Both the position numbers and the translations under genes were made by a program. Below are positions 24,181-36,452 of a stretch of 64,000 bases of DNA, piece by piece (the stretch's first letter is position 1; the number at the start of each line of letters is the position of its first letter). Source of the DNA: Marisa cornuarietis. Its lineage: Eukaryota > Mollusca > Gastropoda > Architaenioglossa > Ampullariidae. The notes below the pieces were generated by a model. The model was not told the origin of the DNA. It was given only the letters and a program-made list of their open reading frames with translations, and did no database searches. The DNA lies in the NCBI GenBank assembly GCA_004794655.1, contig SMMW01000001.1, forward strand, positions 21,214,501 through 21,278,500, given 5' to 3'.

Positions 24181-24240
<60 letters not shown>

Positions 24241-27200
24241 TGAAGTTGACCCATTGTCTTTTCAACCACAAATCCAGTGGGAATATATTACTCCTTATTT
24301 CATCATGATGTTTTTCCTATAGTATATGCATTTCCACAGTGGTTGCATTTTCAAGATGTATCAGCTGAGAAACTTTGCTCAGCCTTGCTTACTAGGAGCA
24401 GACAACTAACTGGTAAATCCATAATATCACATTTTTATTCAGTGGAAGCAGATAACTGAGCAGGTAAGGGAAACTGTTTTTATTGAGATAAATAAAAGCC
24501 TAGAATAAAGCAACATGAGGCATCTGGCAACCAGCACAGTAGACCACCACGGTGGATTAGGAAGGCCTCCTAGATACGAAGAGCAAATGACAGAAAAGAG
24601 GGCACCAGCACAGTACACCCCCACAGTGGACTTTGAAGGCCTCCTAGACACAAAAGCAAGTGAAAATAGAGAAAGAGCACTAGATCAGCCCACCACCAAT
24701 GCAGATTTGGCAAGCCTCCTAGACACGAACAAAAATTGAGGGCACCAACAACAGTAGACGACACTTGCAGTGTCACAGAGCAACGACTCCCTTACCATAC
24801 TTCCCCAATCCCTCACTCTCCTCGCCGACCCTATACCCACATTCCCCCAAAACCCCCATCTCCCACAGTGCAAAATTGACTTCTAAAATCAACAACAACC
24901 GTCTCTCAGTGTATTGGGCTCCTCATCATTTCTGCCAACACTGCTAAGATTTTTAAGAACTTTCTAAAACAGTACACTTACAGGTTTAGGTCTAGTTGTT
25001 CTGGGAGTTACATCTGATTTTGTGGGCCTCAGTCTAGTTGACATGATCCCAGGGACTAGTCCTATGCCTTTTCCGCAAAGACCTGTTAAAAAAAAACCAA
25101 AGTGAATAAAGAACAAAACATAAATAGATATATGAGCTGATGTACACTAGAATGCCAGATGACTCTCCTCCCTTCACTCTCTCCACCACTCTTTTGACCT
25201 CCCATAATACTGCAGGTTTGCTGGTCCTATGTCTGGTTGTTTTGAAGGATGTTAGCATTTGTCTTCAGCTGGAAGTTGTACAGGTCAGTGTACTATTCAG
25301 TCCATTGGCTGAGTAAAGCGTTGCTTTCTGTGAGAGGGTGGCCATTGCTGTCTTTGATGACTGAGGTCTTGTGTTGAACTGACGAAGGGTCTTTAATGTT
25401 TGGTAGGCCTTCTTGCTGTCACCCTCCTCTAAGGTCCGACATTAGCTGTCAATCCAGTTTTCCCCACCTGCCTCCCACCCCATTCCCCCCTTGCTGATAG
25501 TGCAGTTCGCTTCTTTGTATTTGGAAGATACTTAGGTTTTGCTTTACCTGCCTCTCTTTAAGCCCCTCCTTTGTTCACAGAGATCTTGGATCTGTTTCCT
25601 GATGAAGGGTTGTTTCTTGTTCTTTTGATGCCCTAGCACTTCCTGGGCTGTTGACAGTAGCACTTCTTTGATGTTTTCAGCAAGAGTGTCTACATCACAG
25701 TCAGTGCCACAAATTTATCTCCAGATCTGGCCTTGAAGATTTCAGCAACATTTGAATCTCACTTCTCCATATCAAAGCTAGAACCACAAATATTTCCCAA
25801 AAAAGAAACATTATGCTGCATCGTTCAAGGTCCAGCTCAACAACCCTGCACCCCATTGGCAGGTTCCAGAGTGGGCATAACGAAAAACAGATATACAACT
25901 GAGAGAATGAACATCAATTGGTATGTGGAATGTCTGCACATTACACCAGTGTGGCAAAGTAAAACAACTCATCCATGAGCTAGAATGGGACCGGTGGGAC
26001 ACTATTTCATTGCAGTCCTGTGTTTATCCAAGATGTACATACTCTGTATGTGTGTGTGTATGGCCTCAACTGATCCAGCATGATTTCTTTTCTGTGGCGC
26101 ATATCCATGGTCCTAACAGTGGGCACTATACACTTGGAAGTGCCCATCCATGAGTACGTGTGTGTGTGTGTGTGTTATGTTAAATTTTCAACATATATCA
26201 TCTTACTGTATTCTACTATAAAGCTTGTTTTCCCAGTAATATTATTTGCAATTTTTTTGGTTCTGCTCTTCATTGAAAATGAACGAGGATAAAACAGGTA
26301 TAAGATATGCAGTTTATACCAGTGCCTAGCTGTGTGCTTTACTGTTGGGAGTGCCATTGCTATTGTACATGAAGATTTTTTTGTCATCATTAGCTTTCCA
26401 AAATCTAGAATACCTTCTGCGAAAGCCTCTTGTTCTTCTAGCTGTAACTGTGTCCCCTGATTCAGTTTACAATCTGGGGCACCTTGTCTTTGTATACCTT
26501 CTGCAAAAGCCTTTTGTTCCTCCAGTTGTAACTGTGTGCCCTGATTCAGTTCACCATCTGGAGCCACTTGTCCTAGTAGACTGAAATGAATACAAATACA
26601 TATTTCAATGTATAACTGTATTGTGGAATACATGTCAGACTTGAAATAAACATTGCTAGCAATTAATCAGCTATAATACTAAAAAAAAAAAACAACCCAA
26701 ACCCCCAAAACATGACACTTGCATCAACCAGCAAATGTTGTTTACCTAAATGGTACAAAGTATATAAACATTTACCAAACATGTAAATAAACAGACATTA
26801 TCCAGTGCTAAACATTTTAATTTTGTATAATTGCCATGAACACTATATATCACATATTTTACGTGCATGCTACAGCAGTAGCATCTTACACCATCCCCTT
26901 CTTATTCTTTTTCTGGTTTTATGTTTCTGCTTTCCTGTTTCTGTTCATTGTTAAAAATTAAAATATTGATTATTGATATTTCTTTGTAAAGCAGAAGTGG
27001 CGAAATAAAACTTGGAAAAATGCAAAAAAAAAAAAAATATTCTGATTACCTTTCATCGTCAATGCTACTCGTTTTATGTGGTGGTACAGCTGCAGCCCTC
27101 CTCGTCCAGGGCCTCCGAATAAGCCTTGCTCTCGCAGACTTACCAGCAGGTACAGGATCTGGATATCTCACAGATGGTGCACCATCGACAAAATGCTGCA

Positions 27201-27604
27201 GTAGTAAATTCCTTTAGTATACAAATTCGTACAGATATTGAATTTTCATTGCTACTGGAGTGTACCTAACCGTACGTACTAACTTACTATCATGCACCTT
27301 AATTGATGGCAACATCTGATGTTCATAATTTAAAAAAATACATTTAAATAGTATAGTAATGCATTTTTTATTACATTTTCCTCCGGCACTTACTTTGGTG
27401 CAAACGTAAACAGTGTAGTTGTTGACCAGACGTTCTAGTGTAATATGTCCATGTGGACGATAGCAAAGGATTATCCATCTCGGACATTTTTCCCTGTCTC
27501 GATTCGGTCTTGGAAATGGTATGAACCTCACTCGTCCATTCTCAAGTCTTTCAGGGTACCTGGAATCGGAGTTGCACAAACCCCAAGAGCATTTTTTTTA
27601 CCAT
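23907..27604 (-). CDS. THAP-domain (C2CH zinc finger) protein, partial model
   Basis: Predicted - strand exons: 27591-27394, 27195-27050, 26580-26414, 25082-24982 (phases 0, 2, 1, 0 all agree), and possibly 24173 down to a stop at 23907. The first two make a full THAP finger: CSWGLC, RVRFIPFPRPNRD, CPRWIILC, then YVCTK spliced to HFVDGAPSVRYPDP. This is C-x4-C with C-x2-H, a DNA-binding domain found in nuclear regulators and in P-element-like transposases. Exon 3 carries two 28-residue repeats (LNQGTQLQLEEQ core). Exon 5 begins HSVICESHFAPECY, like the end of a second THAP finger, but no first half was found. The obvious ATG at 27604 is out of frame with the finger because of an A8 run. Gene end and exon 5 membership are uncertain. 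Confidence 0.72.
24182..24236. repeat. (CA)n microsatellite
   Basis: About 27 CA units on the + strand, so (TG)n on the sense strand of the THAP locus, ending 9 bases before a candidate acceptor (CTTACTCAG) for the exon at 24173. Confidence 0.97.
24527..24775. repeat. Minisatellite of about 72-bp units, roughly 3.3 copies
   Basis: Units share GCACCAGCACAGTA and AAGGCCTCCTAGA. The GCCTCCTAGA core occurs near 24563, 24639 and 24712, and a partial unit starts near 24743 (GGCACCAACAACAGTAGACG). It lies in an intron of the THAP locus; the open frames across it are by-products. Confidence 0.8.
25255..25720 (-). mobile_element. RTE-like LINE fragment (linker between endonuclease and RT)
   Basis: Sequence such as TTCAGCTGGAAGTTGTACAG and the following 'ctttctgtgag..ggtggcc' stretch closely parallel the - strand LINE at 41.2-41.7 kb. 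It therefore represents the same element family. Boundaries are approximate. Confidence 0.65.
25820..26030 (+). mobile_element. RTE-like LINE endonuclease N-terminal fragment
   Basis: In the + frame near 25923-26010, MWNVCTLHQCGKVKQLIHEL resembles the start of an APE-type LINE endonuclease (the W-N-V-x-T-L motif). It faces the fragment at 25255-25720, so the two pieces are inverted relative to each other. Confidence 0.6.
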
Positions 27605-27877
27605 GATTGTCTTGCATGTCAATGATCGTATTGTAATAGAAAAGGCGTTTGTCCAAGGGTGTAACAAAGTAAAATTAGCCTACAAAAATGTCTCCCGCGG
27701 ACTTCTTAAGATCGTTGTATGATCAAAGAAACTAAATACAATATTAAATGTATTGAGTAGCTCAGGATTATTTGGTAATGAACCTTAAAAGCAATTAATT
27801 GTCAAACTGTTCAATATTCAAAAAGTCGTACTCTCAAAGTGTTTGTGTTCGTACTCGTGCACAGTTGCTGTCATAAG
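27605..27877. promoter_or_regulatory. Shared intergenic region between THAP gene (-) and MED6 (+)
   Basis: The predicted starts diverge and are 273 bp apart, so promoters for both must lie here or overlap the first exons. No TATA box is evident in either direction. A bidirectional promoter is inferred from layout only. Confidence 0.5.
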
Positions 27878-30800
27878 ATGGACAAAGCAGGCGAGTTCCC
27901 CGTTAAAACTCACTAAACTAGTTCGATGACACTTTAATTACCTCTGATTACCTGAATGTCAGCGAAGTTATGTTCATTTGGTGTATTTATTCGTTTTTGT
28001 GACAGTTAAAACCCAAGCATCACTAATTTTCCTTTCCTAACGTCGACGCCTTATAGCACCAACCATTCCTTAGCTGGGGTATACTTCTCTGGTTGGCGAA
28101 GCTTTAAGTTAAAAAAAAATCAGCACATTCAGCAAGGTTCGAACAAAATTAAAATATTAAAAATCTGTTTGTCTTACCCTTTGGCACAATATTGATCAGC
28201 TACTATTTCAGTAGAAAGAAAATTAAAGTACAAAGTAGGCCCCTATTTCTAAGGTATCACCTCTAGCAAAGGAAGCGCGGACAGGGATGTACGTGCTAGT
28301 CGATACAAAGCACACTCGTCTCACATAGAGTTTTAAAAGACCTTTAAAAAAACGAAGGATTAGAATGCGACAGAGAACCTTTGACCGGGTCATCTGGAGA
28401 GAACAAGGCATAATTTACTATTGCAAATGCGATGTCAGCCACGTTTTTCATTTCATTTCATTGGTATAACTCACTAACAGCAGTTAGGGGATGTTCTATT
28501 TTTATCAGAAAGCAATACTCTTGGAATATCATGGCATGATTCTGCATGGATACCTCACCTGAATCAAACCAACATTCTGGACTACTTCTCAGAGAGATCG
28601 AACCCCTTCTACGATCGTACATGCAATAATGAAGTCATCAAAATGCAGCGTCTCAGCCCTGATCAGCTAATGTAAGTAACATTTGATACATAGCTGTCAT
28701 AGTAATACCCTTCTTGAAACACACTAAGAATTAGAAACCCATACTGCCTTTTTGTCTCAAACCTGAGACCCTCGTTGAAAATTACATTTACTGCAGCTGG
28801 ATAGAGCAATGGTTAGCATTTGTCACCAATACAGTGAAGATTGACTATCCTGGGTTCAAATCTCATCTCAGGCATGCTGCTCTTTCTCTGCCTATGGTAC
28901 CTGTTACAGGACCAGCTGCGTTGCCATAATATCGCCATAGTTTCTGGCTTGGCATTAAACACCAGTATCGATGGGTACTACTTGTATTACTATTTATTTG
29001 CAGAACTTGAGGGAGAGGCTTTGTAAATGTATTCTTCACATTAACCTGATGGAAAATTGAATAATTGTACATTCAACTGTACTTGAGCTGGTAATGTTCC
29101 CAGGTGCAATAACTAGTTAACTCCATTTGGTGTGTAGGAGAATAAGTCACAAAGTTCAGATGTCTAGGTGAGGGAATCAGGTCATTTTTATGTGGTCTTA
29201 ATCAGCATGTTAGTTGATGCATTTTTATTCATAGAAGACTTGTCATATCATACTATGCTTTAACATTTTCCTTTGCTTCATAAGACAAGGAAAGTTATGG
29301 TTTTATAAAATTGTTAATTAATGATGTAAACCTACTAAAAAGAGATATGTGTGTGTACATATATATTTGTGGGTATGTGCACACTTTCACATTATTGGTG
29401 ATAAAGTTGTATGCCAATTGCTGGGATGTTTTTCAGAAACATGGTTGGGACAGAATATACACTGCTTCATGCTCAGGAACCTATTTTATATGTCATAAGG
29501 AAGCAGCTTCGCCACTCACCAACTCATGGTATGTATGTTTCTTGAAAAGAATTTGTATGTGTGACTGAGCACTTGCATCTGAGGGTGAAACTGTTAAAGG
29601 CATTAAAAAACTGTTAAATAAGAAACAAATTAACAAATTATTTTATTACAGTGACACCTCAGACTAATTATTACATCATTGGAGGCATTGTCTACCAGGC
29701 ACCAGACTTAGCATCTGTCATCAATTCTCGCCTGGTGAGCCAAATAGATGCTACATAAATTATGCTTTAGAATAGAATTACAAGGCAGTGGGTAATCTTC
29801 CTACAGTATTGTCAGTGGTTCTGTGACTTTATAGAGCTACAGTTCTTGTTTTATGATTTAGAATAATAATGAGTGGCAACAATTTAAAATATAAAGTGCA
29901 TAGCTTCACATTTAAGTTGCAGTTTCAAGTTTAAATGGTATGTTTTGTCAGTGATACTTTAAGTTATAAAAGAAGGTGCTTCAACTTGAAGGTTACAGCA
30001 TTATGTATTTATAGCACTAGCATAAATTTATACGGAATTGGAAAAGTCTTATTTCAAGATGCAGTAACTTATACACTTTTGATAATGTCATGAGTTTTGC
30101 TTTTCAGCTTAACACCATCAGTCATCTGGAAGCTGCATTTGAAGAAAGTAAGACAATAAAAACCTAGATTTTTATAATTTATTTCTTATCATTTTATAGA
30201 AGACAGTTTTTTAATGTTTTATCTCATATCTTAATATCCCTGGATCTGTACGTTACCACAAGATACCGAAAATCATACAATGGTAACTTGAATTTAAAGT
30301 TTACTAAAAAGGCTTGGGCAATAGTTTTTTTAATCAGGTATATTTTATGTCTGTCTAGGCATACTGGTATCTCTCAGGTTAGAAGTATTCAGTTTTGATA
30401 TTTGAAAGATAAAAAGTTATTACATGCTCTTTCCAGAGTTAAAAGGCTCAATTTTCAGTTTTACGACATACAGGGATGAATATGAGGGAGCTTTCAAGAG
30501 TCTTACCTTGTTATTACATTCTTATCTATACAGAAAAGCTCTGACATGAAGCAAAATTAATGTTGTATTGAAAGTTTTATGTTTTTATCTCACATTTTCT
30601 TAGATGCAGAACCCCCCTCCCCACCACTACCACCCCAACAAAGCGTCTAATATTAATGTGTCTTTTGTAACGTTTAAACTTTAATTTTAGCCATGTCCTA
30701 TTCCAAGTACCATCCATCTAAAGGATACTGGTGGGCATTCAAAGACAAGGAGGAGAAAGGTATTATGTTTATATTTTTGTAAAAACATCAGATTGTAAAT

Positions 30801-31894
30801 CTCCTTTTTACACTATTTATTGCATTAGAGTGTTTACTTGCACCCTTTCCTTTCCACATTGAAGTTGCAAGTGGAAAAACTCTGCAGCTTCTCCATCTTT
30901 GTTTTCTTTTGATGTTATTTGCAGTAAAAGAAGAAGCAAAGAAAGACAAGAAGAAGAAAAAGGAGGAGCCTAGCTCTATGTTCCAGCGACAGCGAGTAGA
31001 CTTGCTTTTGGAAGAGCTTGCTAAAAAGTACCCCCCACAATTCATGCCACCACCACAACCAGAAGTCAAAGGTATTTTAGGATAATGTTGACATTTTGTG
31101 TTTTCATCCGTTTTTTATATTAGGCTTTCTCGTGTGTCTTTTTTTTTTTTTTTTTTTTACTCAGAATGCCCTTTACCTCTTGTTCTACCTTCTGTATTTT
31201 TCACCCTACCTTGTTTAATGTAATTGAAAACTGCTTTTTTTTTCCTTCTGAAAATAGTGTTCCTGATGGTGGTTCCATTTTGTAAGGCTAGTAGTTCTGT
31301 TACAACATTTCTCTTTGTCATTGACTGGCACCACTATCATTGTCAGATATTGCAAGACCATGCTACAGTTTTCTTGCCCCAACCTTTCTGAAATAGTCAA
31401 TCCCTAAAAGCTGACTCCCATCGGTCAACGTGTGTGAATCTCCTGTCTGTCCTACATATTGGAGATAAAAAGTTAAAGTATTACATACATTTTTCAGCTC
31501 ACTCTTTTGGGAATTTTTGTAACAAATTTGCTTTTGTACTTTATGGTGGAATATGTCCCTGAATAGAAAGTTTAACGTTTTTCCCCCATTGTTTTTCATG
31601 TGTGTGTGTGGCGGTGGAGAGTGGGTTGAGAGCGAAAAGCTACAAAGGGGACTAATATGATCAAACTATCTGATTCACCTATATTTAGAAAGTCTTTTGC
31701 CATCACATTAAAAGCTGTCCATATTTTCTGACATAATACAGAAATCACGTGTATGTAATACGAAACTCTTTTATATTCTTGTTTCAGAGGAAGTACCTAA
31801 ACCAGAACCCAAGGTAGAAAAAGTGGAGAAGCCAGATGATAAATCTACTGGCAGCATGAAACCACCTCCAGAGAAAAAACCTAAACTCAGATGA
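27878..31894 (+). CDS. MED6: Mediator complex subunit 6
   Basis: Predicted exons: 27878-27890 (GC donor), 28509-28671, 29437-29528, 29652-29734, 30108-30147, 30691-30759, 30925-31071, 31788-31894. They total 714 nt, 237 aa plus stop; vertebrate MED6 is about 246 aa. MED6 is a head-module subunit of the nuclear Mediator complex, which bridges activators and RNA polymerase II. Recognised by [72 protein letters not shown] and [19 protein letters not shown]; the C-terminus is charged and Pro/Lys-rich, ending [10 protein letters not shown]. The 13-nt first coding exon rests on phase agreement (GCA G joined to AA) and is the least certain part. An AATAAA lies at 32134-32139. Confidence 0.95.
28796..29000 (+). 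mobile_element. tRNA-derived SINE in MED6 intron 2
   Basis: It has a box A-like region (CTGGATAGAGCAATGGTTAGC) followed by box B-like GGGTTCAAATCTC (about 28853), spaced as in a tRNA head, followed by a non-tRNA body. It cannot be a tRNA gene because the acceptor and anticodon arms do not fold. Confidence 0.65.
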
Positions 31895-32594
31895 TAAATA
31901 TCATTGTTAAATTTGTGTATGTGTGTGTGTGTGTGCATGCATGCATGTGTGTGCAAGAGTAAACAAATATATGTTAAATTGTATATTGTGAAATTTTGTG
32001 GCATATTCGGACGCACTTTTATTTTTCAATATATCCTATAACGTCAGTATACATCCATTATAAATAATGTTGACCCCAAAATAAGTTCATAAATAGGTCA
32101 GTCCCACAGACTAGAATACTTAAAAAATGTTAAAATAAATGCTTATATTTGCCAGTCTTATTCATTTGTGGTTTTTTGTTCACAGTGAATTGAGCTGATC
32201 TCCACACTGGGAAATGCACTTTTATTATTTCATTGAATTTGCTGTTTGTGTTAAACTGCATGCTCATCCTTTTAATAACAGCTTATGCTGCAAGAGTAAT
32301 TGTCAACCACCACCTGTCATTGCCACACTCATAACATTCCAGAAATGATCAAAGGCAGGAATGGCAAACCAAGATAGTGATAAGGATCTGAGAAGACATC
32401 TGACATATATGCATTCATGTTTCTGTAATCCCCAACATTGAAAGTAATATAAAAGAAATATCACATGCAGGGGATATTTTATTCTTCAAAGCAGTAGTGA
32501 AATTGTTCAACAAGTCATATAAAAAAAATGGCCGCAGGCAGAACTGCCTACCCTATTTTCACAACAGTGTACAACATGCTGGTACACCTTGTGT
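31895..32594. other. Convergent 3' ends of MED6 and DNAAF10
   Basis: This should hold both 3' UTRs. AATAAA on + at 32134-32139 could serve MED6; TTTATT at 32478-32483 (AATAAA on -) could serve DNAAF10. A TG-rich microsatellite lies just after the MED6 stop (about 31916-31935). Confidence 0.5.
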
Positions 32595-35500
32595 TCATAT
32601 TGTCCGCAGTTTGGTAACTATGACAACACGAACTGTTTGATCAAATGATGAGCATACAGCAAGGCCTTCCTTGTCTGGTGACCAGTCATAACTGCTGATT
32701 GGCTGGGTAGAAAGTGTGACATTTTGTTGCAAATTTATTGTTCCTGCCACACCCATGGCAACTCCTTCACCATCTTTGGCCACACGGTTTGATGGATAGG
32801 AACTGCAATTCAGACATATCACTGTGGGGTGAAAACAACTTCACCTCTGGCATCATTATGGTGTTCATATAGTTAGTTAATTTAAGTAGAATCCAAGATT
32901 AACAGAGTAGACTCAACCATTCACAAAGTTAAGGTATTGCATCCATAAGAATCATTAAACAAAATAAACACAAAAAGATTGTAAATAGATATTGACTTGC
33001 AAATAAAAGTTTTTTTATCAGTGACAGAAGTAAATTTTTAAATTGTGTGATCATATATTGGTTAGTAAAAACTTGTTTTACACAAAGAAAGCAATAATAT
33101 CAAAGTTCTGCCAGGAATCCAGCATTCCACTTTTGCTGATTACAATGACTTCAAGAAGAGGATAATTTAGAAACCTACTATTTCCAAAGGTTAAGTGATC
33201 CATTGCCACCAGTTGTCATGAAAATGTCTCGGTTCTGTGGCAAGTGCCTTACAGCCCATACTGTGGATTTGTGAGCCTGAAAGATAAAAAGTTAATAATT
33301 TCTCATTCTCCCCACCTATAATCAAAATTTTCAATTTCAGTAAACTTCTATTTATAATTGATTCTCCAGGCATATTTTGGAACATCTAAAACTACTGTAG
33401 GTATCATCTATGACTCTAATTTGGTTTATGATTTAGCAGGTCTAAGACCTGTTCAAGGATAAAGAATTACCTTTTCAGTGACACATGCAAATCCTTTCTG
33501 CGGATGCTGCGTACGCATGTCCCAGATGTGGAATTTGCTTTCAAGTGATGTACCTGCCAGTTTATTCATGCTGATATCTTTGCGGTCAAACTCAAGACAA
33601 CACACCTGTTAGAATTGGCCAGGATTATTAACTGTTTTTCGAATAATCCAGGGTAACTTTAACAATTTATAACTTGGGTACAGCAGTTGTGAGTTAACAA
33701 GAGCATGACTCACTTTGGAACAAAATTGCAAAGCAGTTTTTGTTTTAAACAAGGTGACCATGTTTTGTTTTACCATTCAGATGCGTATTTCATTTTTCAG
33801 TGATACCAAGTAAATCCTCAAATCCCTTAATTCAAAACTTTGCCATCATCGGAAACTGTCATAGAACGAATTATTAAAAGAAAGATGATTGCTAAAGCAT
33901 CTCGGCAACATGCTGAAATGTCAACAGACCAATGTGAAGAACAAGTACTAAATCTAGAGAAAAAATTCCCTCTTGTATGTTAATATTTTGCCAGTTCTCG
34001 AATGAAGAAGACGAACAATAAGCAAATGAAATTGAATAGGAAGAACACATGAAAATTCTAAAAATCTACAAAACTATAATAATAATATCATAAGAAACTT
34101 ACTCCATTTTTTATGTTTGTCTCCCATCGCAAAGCCATAGCCTTGAGATCAAATAACTTGATATCACCATTGTCATAGCCAGCAGCAACACACCTGTCTT
34201 CAGCATTGTGGGCATGTCCTGTGTATTTGTCCATATATGCAGATATACACACACTACTTAGAAAAGTTTAAGTATTATTCTCTAGTACAGCTGTGGAATC
34301 AGAATAATGAAATTTGCAGATGTACTGCTGCAGAGAATCAAACTGACAAGAACAAGTTGTTATGCACAGTCAAGGTAATTTAGTCCTGGATGCAAGAAGT
34401 CCCCATGTTGAACACATCGTGCATAGTACTATGAAAGCTTGTATAGAACAGCTGGGAACAGGATTCAAAGTGTCACAACTCTGTTACCACAACCATTGAA
34501 ATTGTATGGTTGTGCATAGCTATTTCTAAATCACTTAAATTACCTGCACACATTTTTTTCAGTCAATTACAGTGATATCAAGGCAGTCTATGACAGACTG
34601 TAAGATACTCATAAACCTTTAAGCCACATATCAAATGATTTACCAAAAGCAACAGTCCAACAATCCCTCTTGGACTCTCCTTCACCAGGCTCCATACTCG
34701 CTACAGGCTCATTTTTCTGTCTTGGATCCCATACTTTAACTGTCCCTGTAAACAAAATTATGAATAGCCTATATTTTTTCTTTTGATAAGGTGACAAAAG
34801 ATTACCTGCACATTCTTTTGACTACCACTTTTCACTGAATGATCTAAATTTTGTATACAATCATAGCTCATTCCATTTGTCTCTCATTAAATATTTTTGT
34901 TAATTATGTCCAAAAGAGTGTAAACTGTGTAAAGTGCTTTCATATTCATTGGAATCAACAACTCACAAACCCCATTTACAAAACATACAATCTTATACAT
35001 CCATTTCTCCTAACACAGTCCACACAATGCTCGTCCTTCTTAACCCCGCCCCCTTCCCTCTTGCTGCTTTACCCATCTTTCTCACAGAATCACTATATTT
35101 TTCTGTTCCTGTTACTTGATGCCTTTTGTTTTCTGTTTCGTCAGTACTGTCGTTTTCTTTCGTCCCTTTGTTCTGTGTCTACTTAGTCCACGTCTCTTAC
35201 TCGTTTTAAGCGCTAAGAGCATGCTCTCTATGAGTGTGAATATGCGCTATAAAAATATTCACTATTATTATTATTATTATTATTTCAATTGCATTGTCTG
35301 TTGGGAATAGTTTGCAAACTACGCTATATGCACAGATTCATAGTAAGTATAAGTTTTTTGAGAAAAGTAAAGCACTGTACCATCTCTGCTTCCTGTAACT
35401 ATTTCTGGAGCCCCTTCTCCAATGCCTAGGCCTCCTACTGCATCAATGCTGTTGATAATCTCTTTGTGGCCTTTGACAGAGTACAGAGGAAGCTCCAGAT

Positions 35501-36452
35501 TCTCCAAGTTCCTAAGCATAACAAAAAATTTAAAAATTAAGCTAAAACTTAATCTTTCAAACGTTACTATACACTACCATAACTTATTAGAAAGAAATGA
35601 AAACACAAACATTAATTGCTTTCTTAGTATTCTCCTTATTCATTTTTTTTTACATTCTACTCAAATATTATCAGTTATCAATAGTATGCTTATTCATAAG
35701 AAGAAAAACAGATTACGAAGCACACTAAATAGTATAACAAGAACAATGAAACAAATCTTACCATATTTGAAGTTTGCCTTCAAAATCCCCTGTTGCTAAA
35801 TGTCTGTTTTGTAGACTGGATGCTCCAAATGTTCCACATTTAAATGGTTTTGATTTTTCAACCTGAAATCAAGTTTTACCAAGCTGAGTAAAATTGGGGC
35901 TTTCAAGCTGACTGGAGTAAGAATGTATTACTTAAGCAGAAGGAAAAGGAGCTGGGGAAATTTGGTGTTCTATGCAGAACCATCAACTAAGGCTACACCA
36001 CAGCAAAGCAGCCAGCACTGTAAACAGATGCCACATGCAGAGAAAGTGCAGCGTGCCCAAGACGAGACCTGAAGCCAGACAACCAATTCTGTACTGTATT
36101 GGTTGACAGGAGCTAACCGTTGCACCACCGGACCGTCCGAGCAGAAAGAACAGGTTGATCATAAAATAGAATTTTATTTACACAACCATAAACTTCAATG
36201 TCTACATGAGTTTCTAGTTTACAAGTATAACAACTTCAAATTTTTATGTACAACACGAAAAGTAAAATGAATACTTACATCTGTAATGCATTTTAATTCT
36301 CCATGTGAAACTTCATATACCTGTAGCGCACCTGTACCTCTTGCATAGTTGCCAAGAACAACAAATTTTGCACTGCAAGGTATCCACTTTGTGTCAAAAA
36401 GTGTATAATTGAGAGATTTTTGAATGTGTAAAATAATTTGCGGTTTATCCAT
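32595..36452 (-). CDS. DNAAF10: Dynein axonemal assembly factor 10 (WDR92/Monad), WD40 protein
   Basis: Predicted - strand exons: 36452-36279, 35862-35762, 35511-35381, 34745-34644, 34218-34103, 33605-33471, 33276-33179, 32802-32595. They sum to 1,065 nt, 354 aa plus stop; the human protein is 357 aa. It is a seven-bladed WD40 propeller that works with prefoldin-like/R2TP chaperones in cytoplasmic pre-assembly of axonemal dynein arms. Recognised by [123 protein letters not shown] and a final [20 protein letters not shown]. All phases agree. The start ATG at 36452 is immediately before the conserved N-terminus. A gene for motile-cilia assembly fits a ciliated animal. Confidence 0.96.
34975..35284 (+). 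mobile_element. CR1-like LINE 3' tail in DNAAF10 intron
   Basis: It contains CTCCTAACACAGTCCACACA, TTAAGCGCTAAGAGCATG, GTGAATATGCGCTATAAAAA and an ATT run (35260-35284). It is nearly the same as 59120-59418. It is inserted antisense in the intron between exons 3 and 4. Confidence 0.8.
35935..36145 (-). mobile_element. tRNA-derived SINE, minus orientation
   Basis: It shares GCAAAGCAGCCAGC, CACATGCAGAGAAAG and GACGAGACCTGAA with the copy at 20335-20520. It ends with GTTGCACCACCGGACCGTCC, the reverse complement of a tRNA-like head. It sits in the first intron of DNAAF10. Confidence 0.65.

Noticed and set aside
24439..24460. Alternative terminal exon of the THAP gene (short frame ending just before AATAAA)
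   Set aside because: Acceptor and phase fit, but only a few residues support it; not enough to call.
24515..24739. Open frame across the minisatellite as a repeat protein
   Set aside because: Period is not a clean multiple of three and the frame is broken at the end; it lies in an intron.
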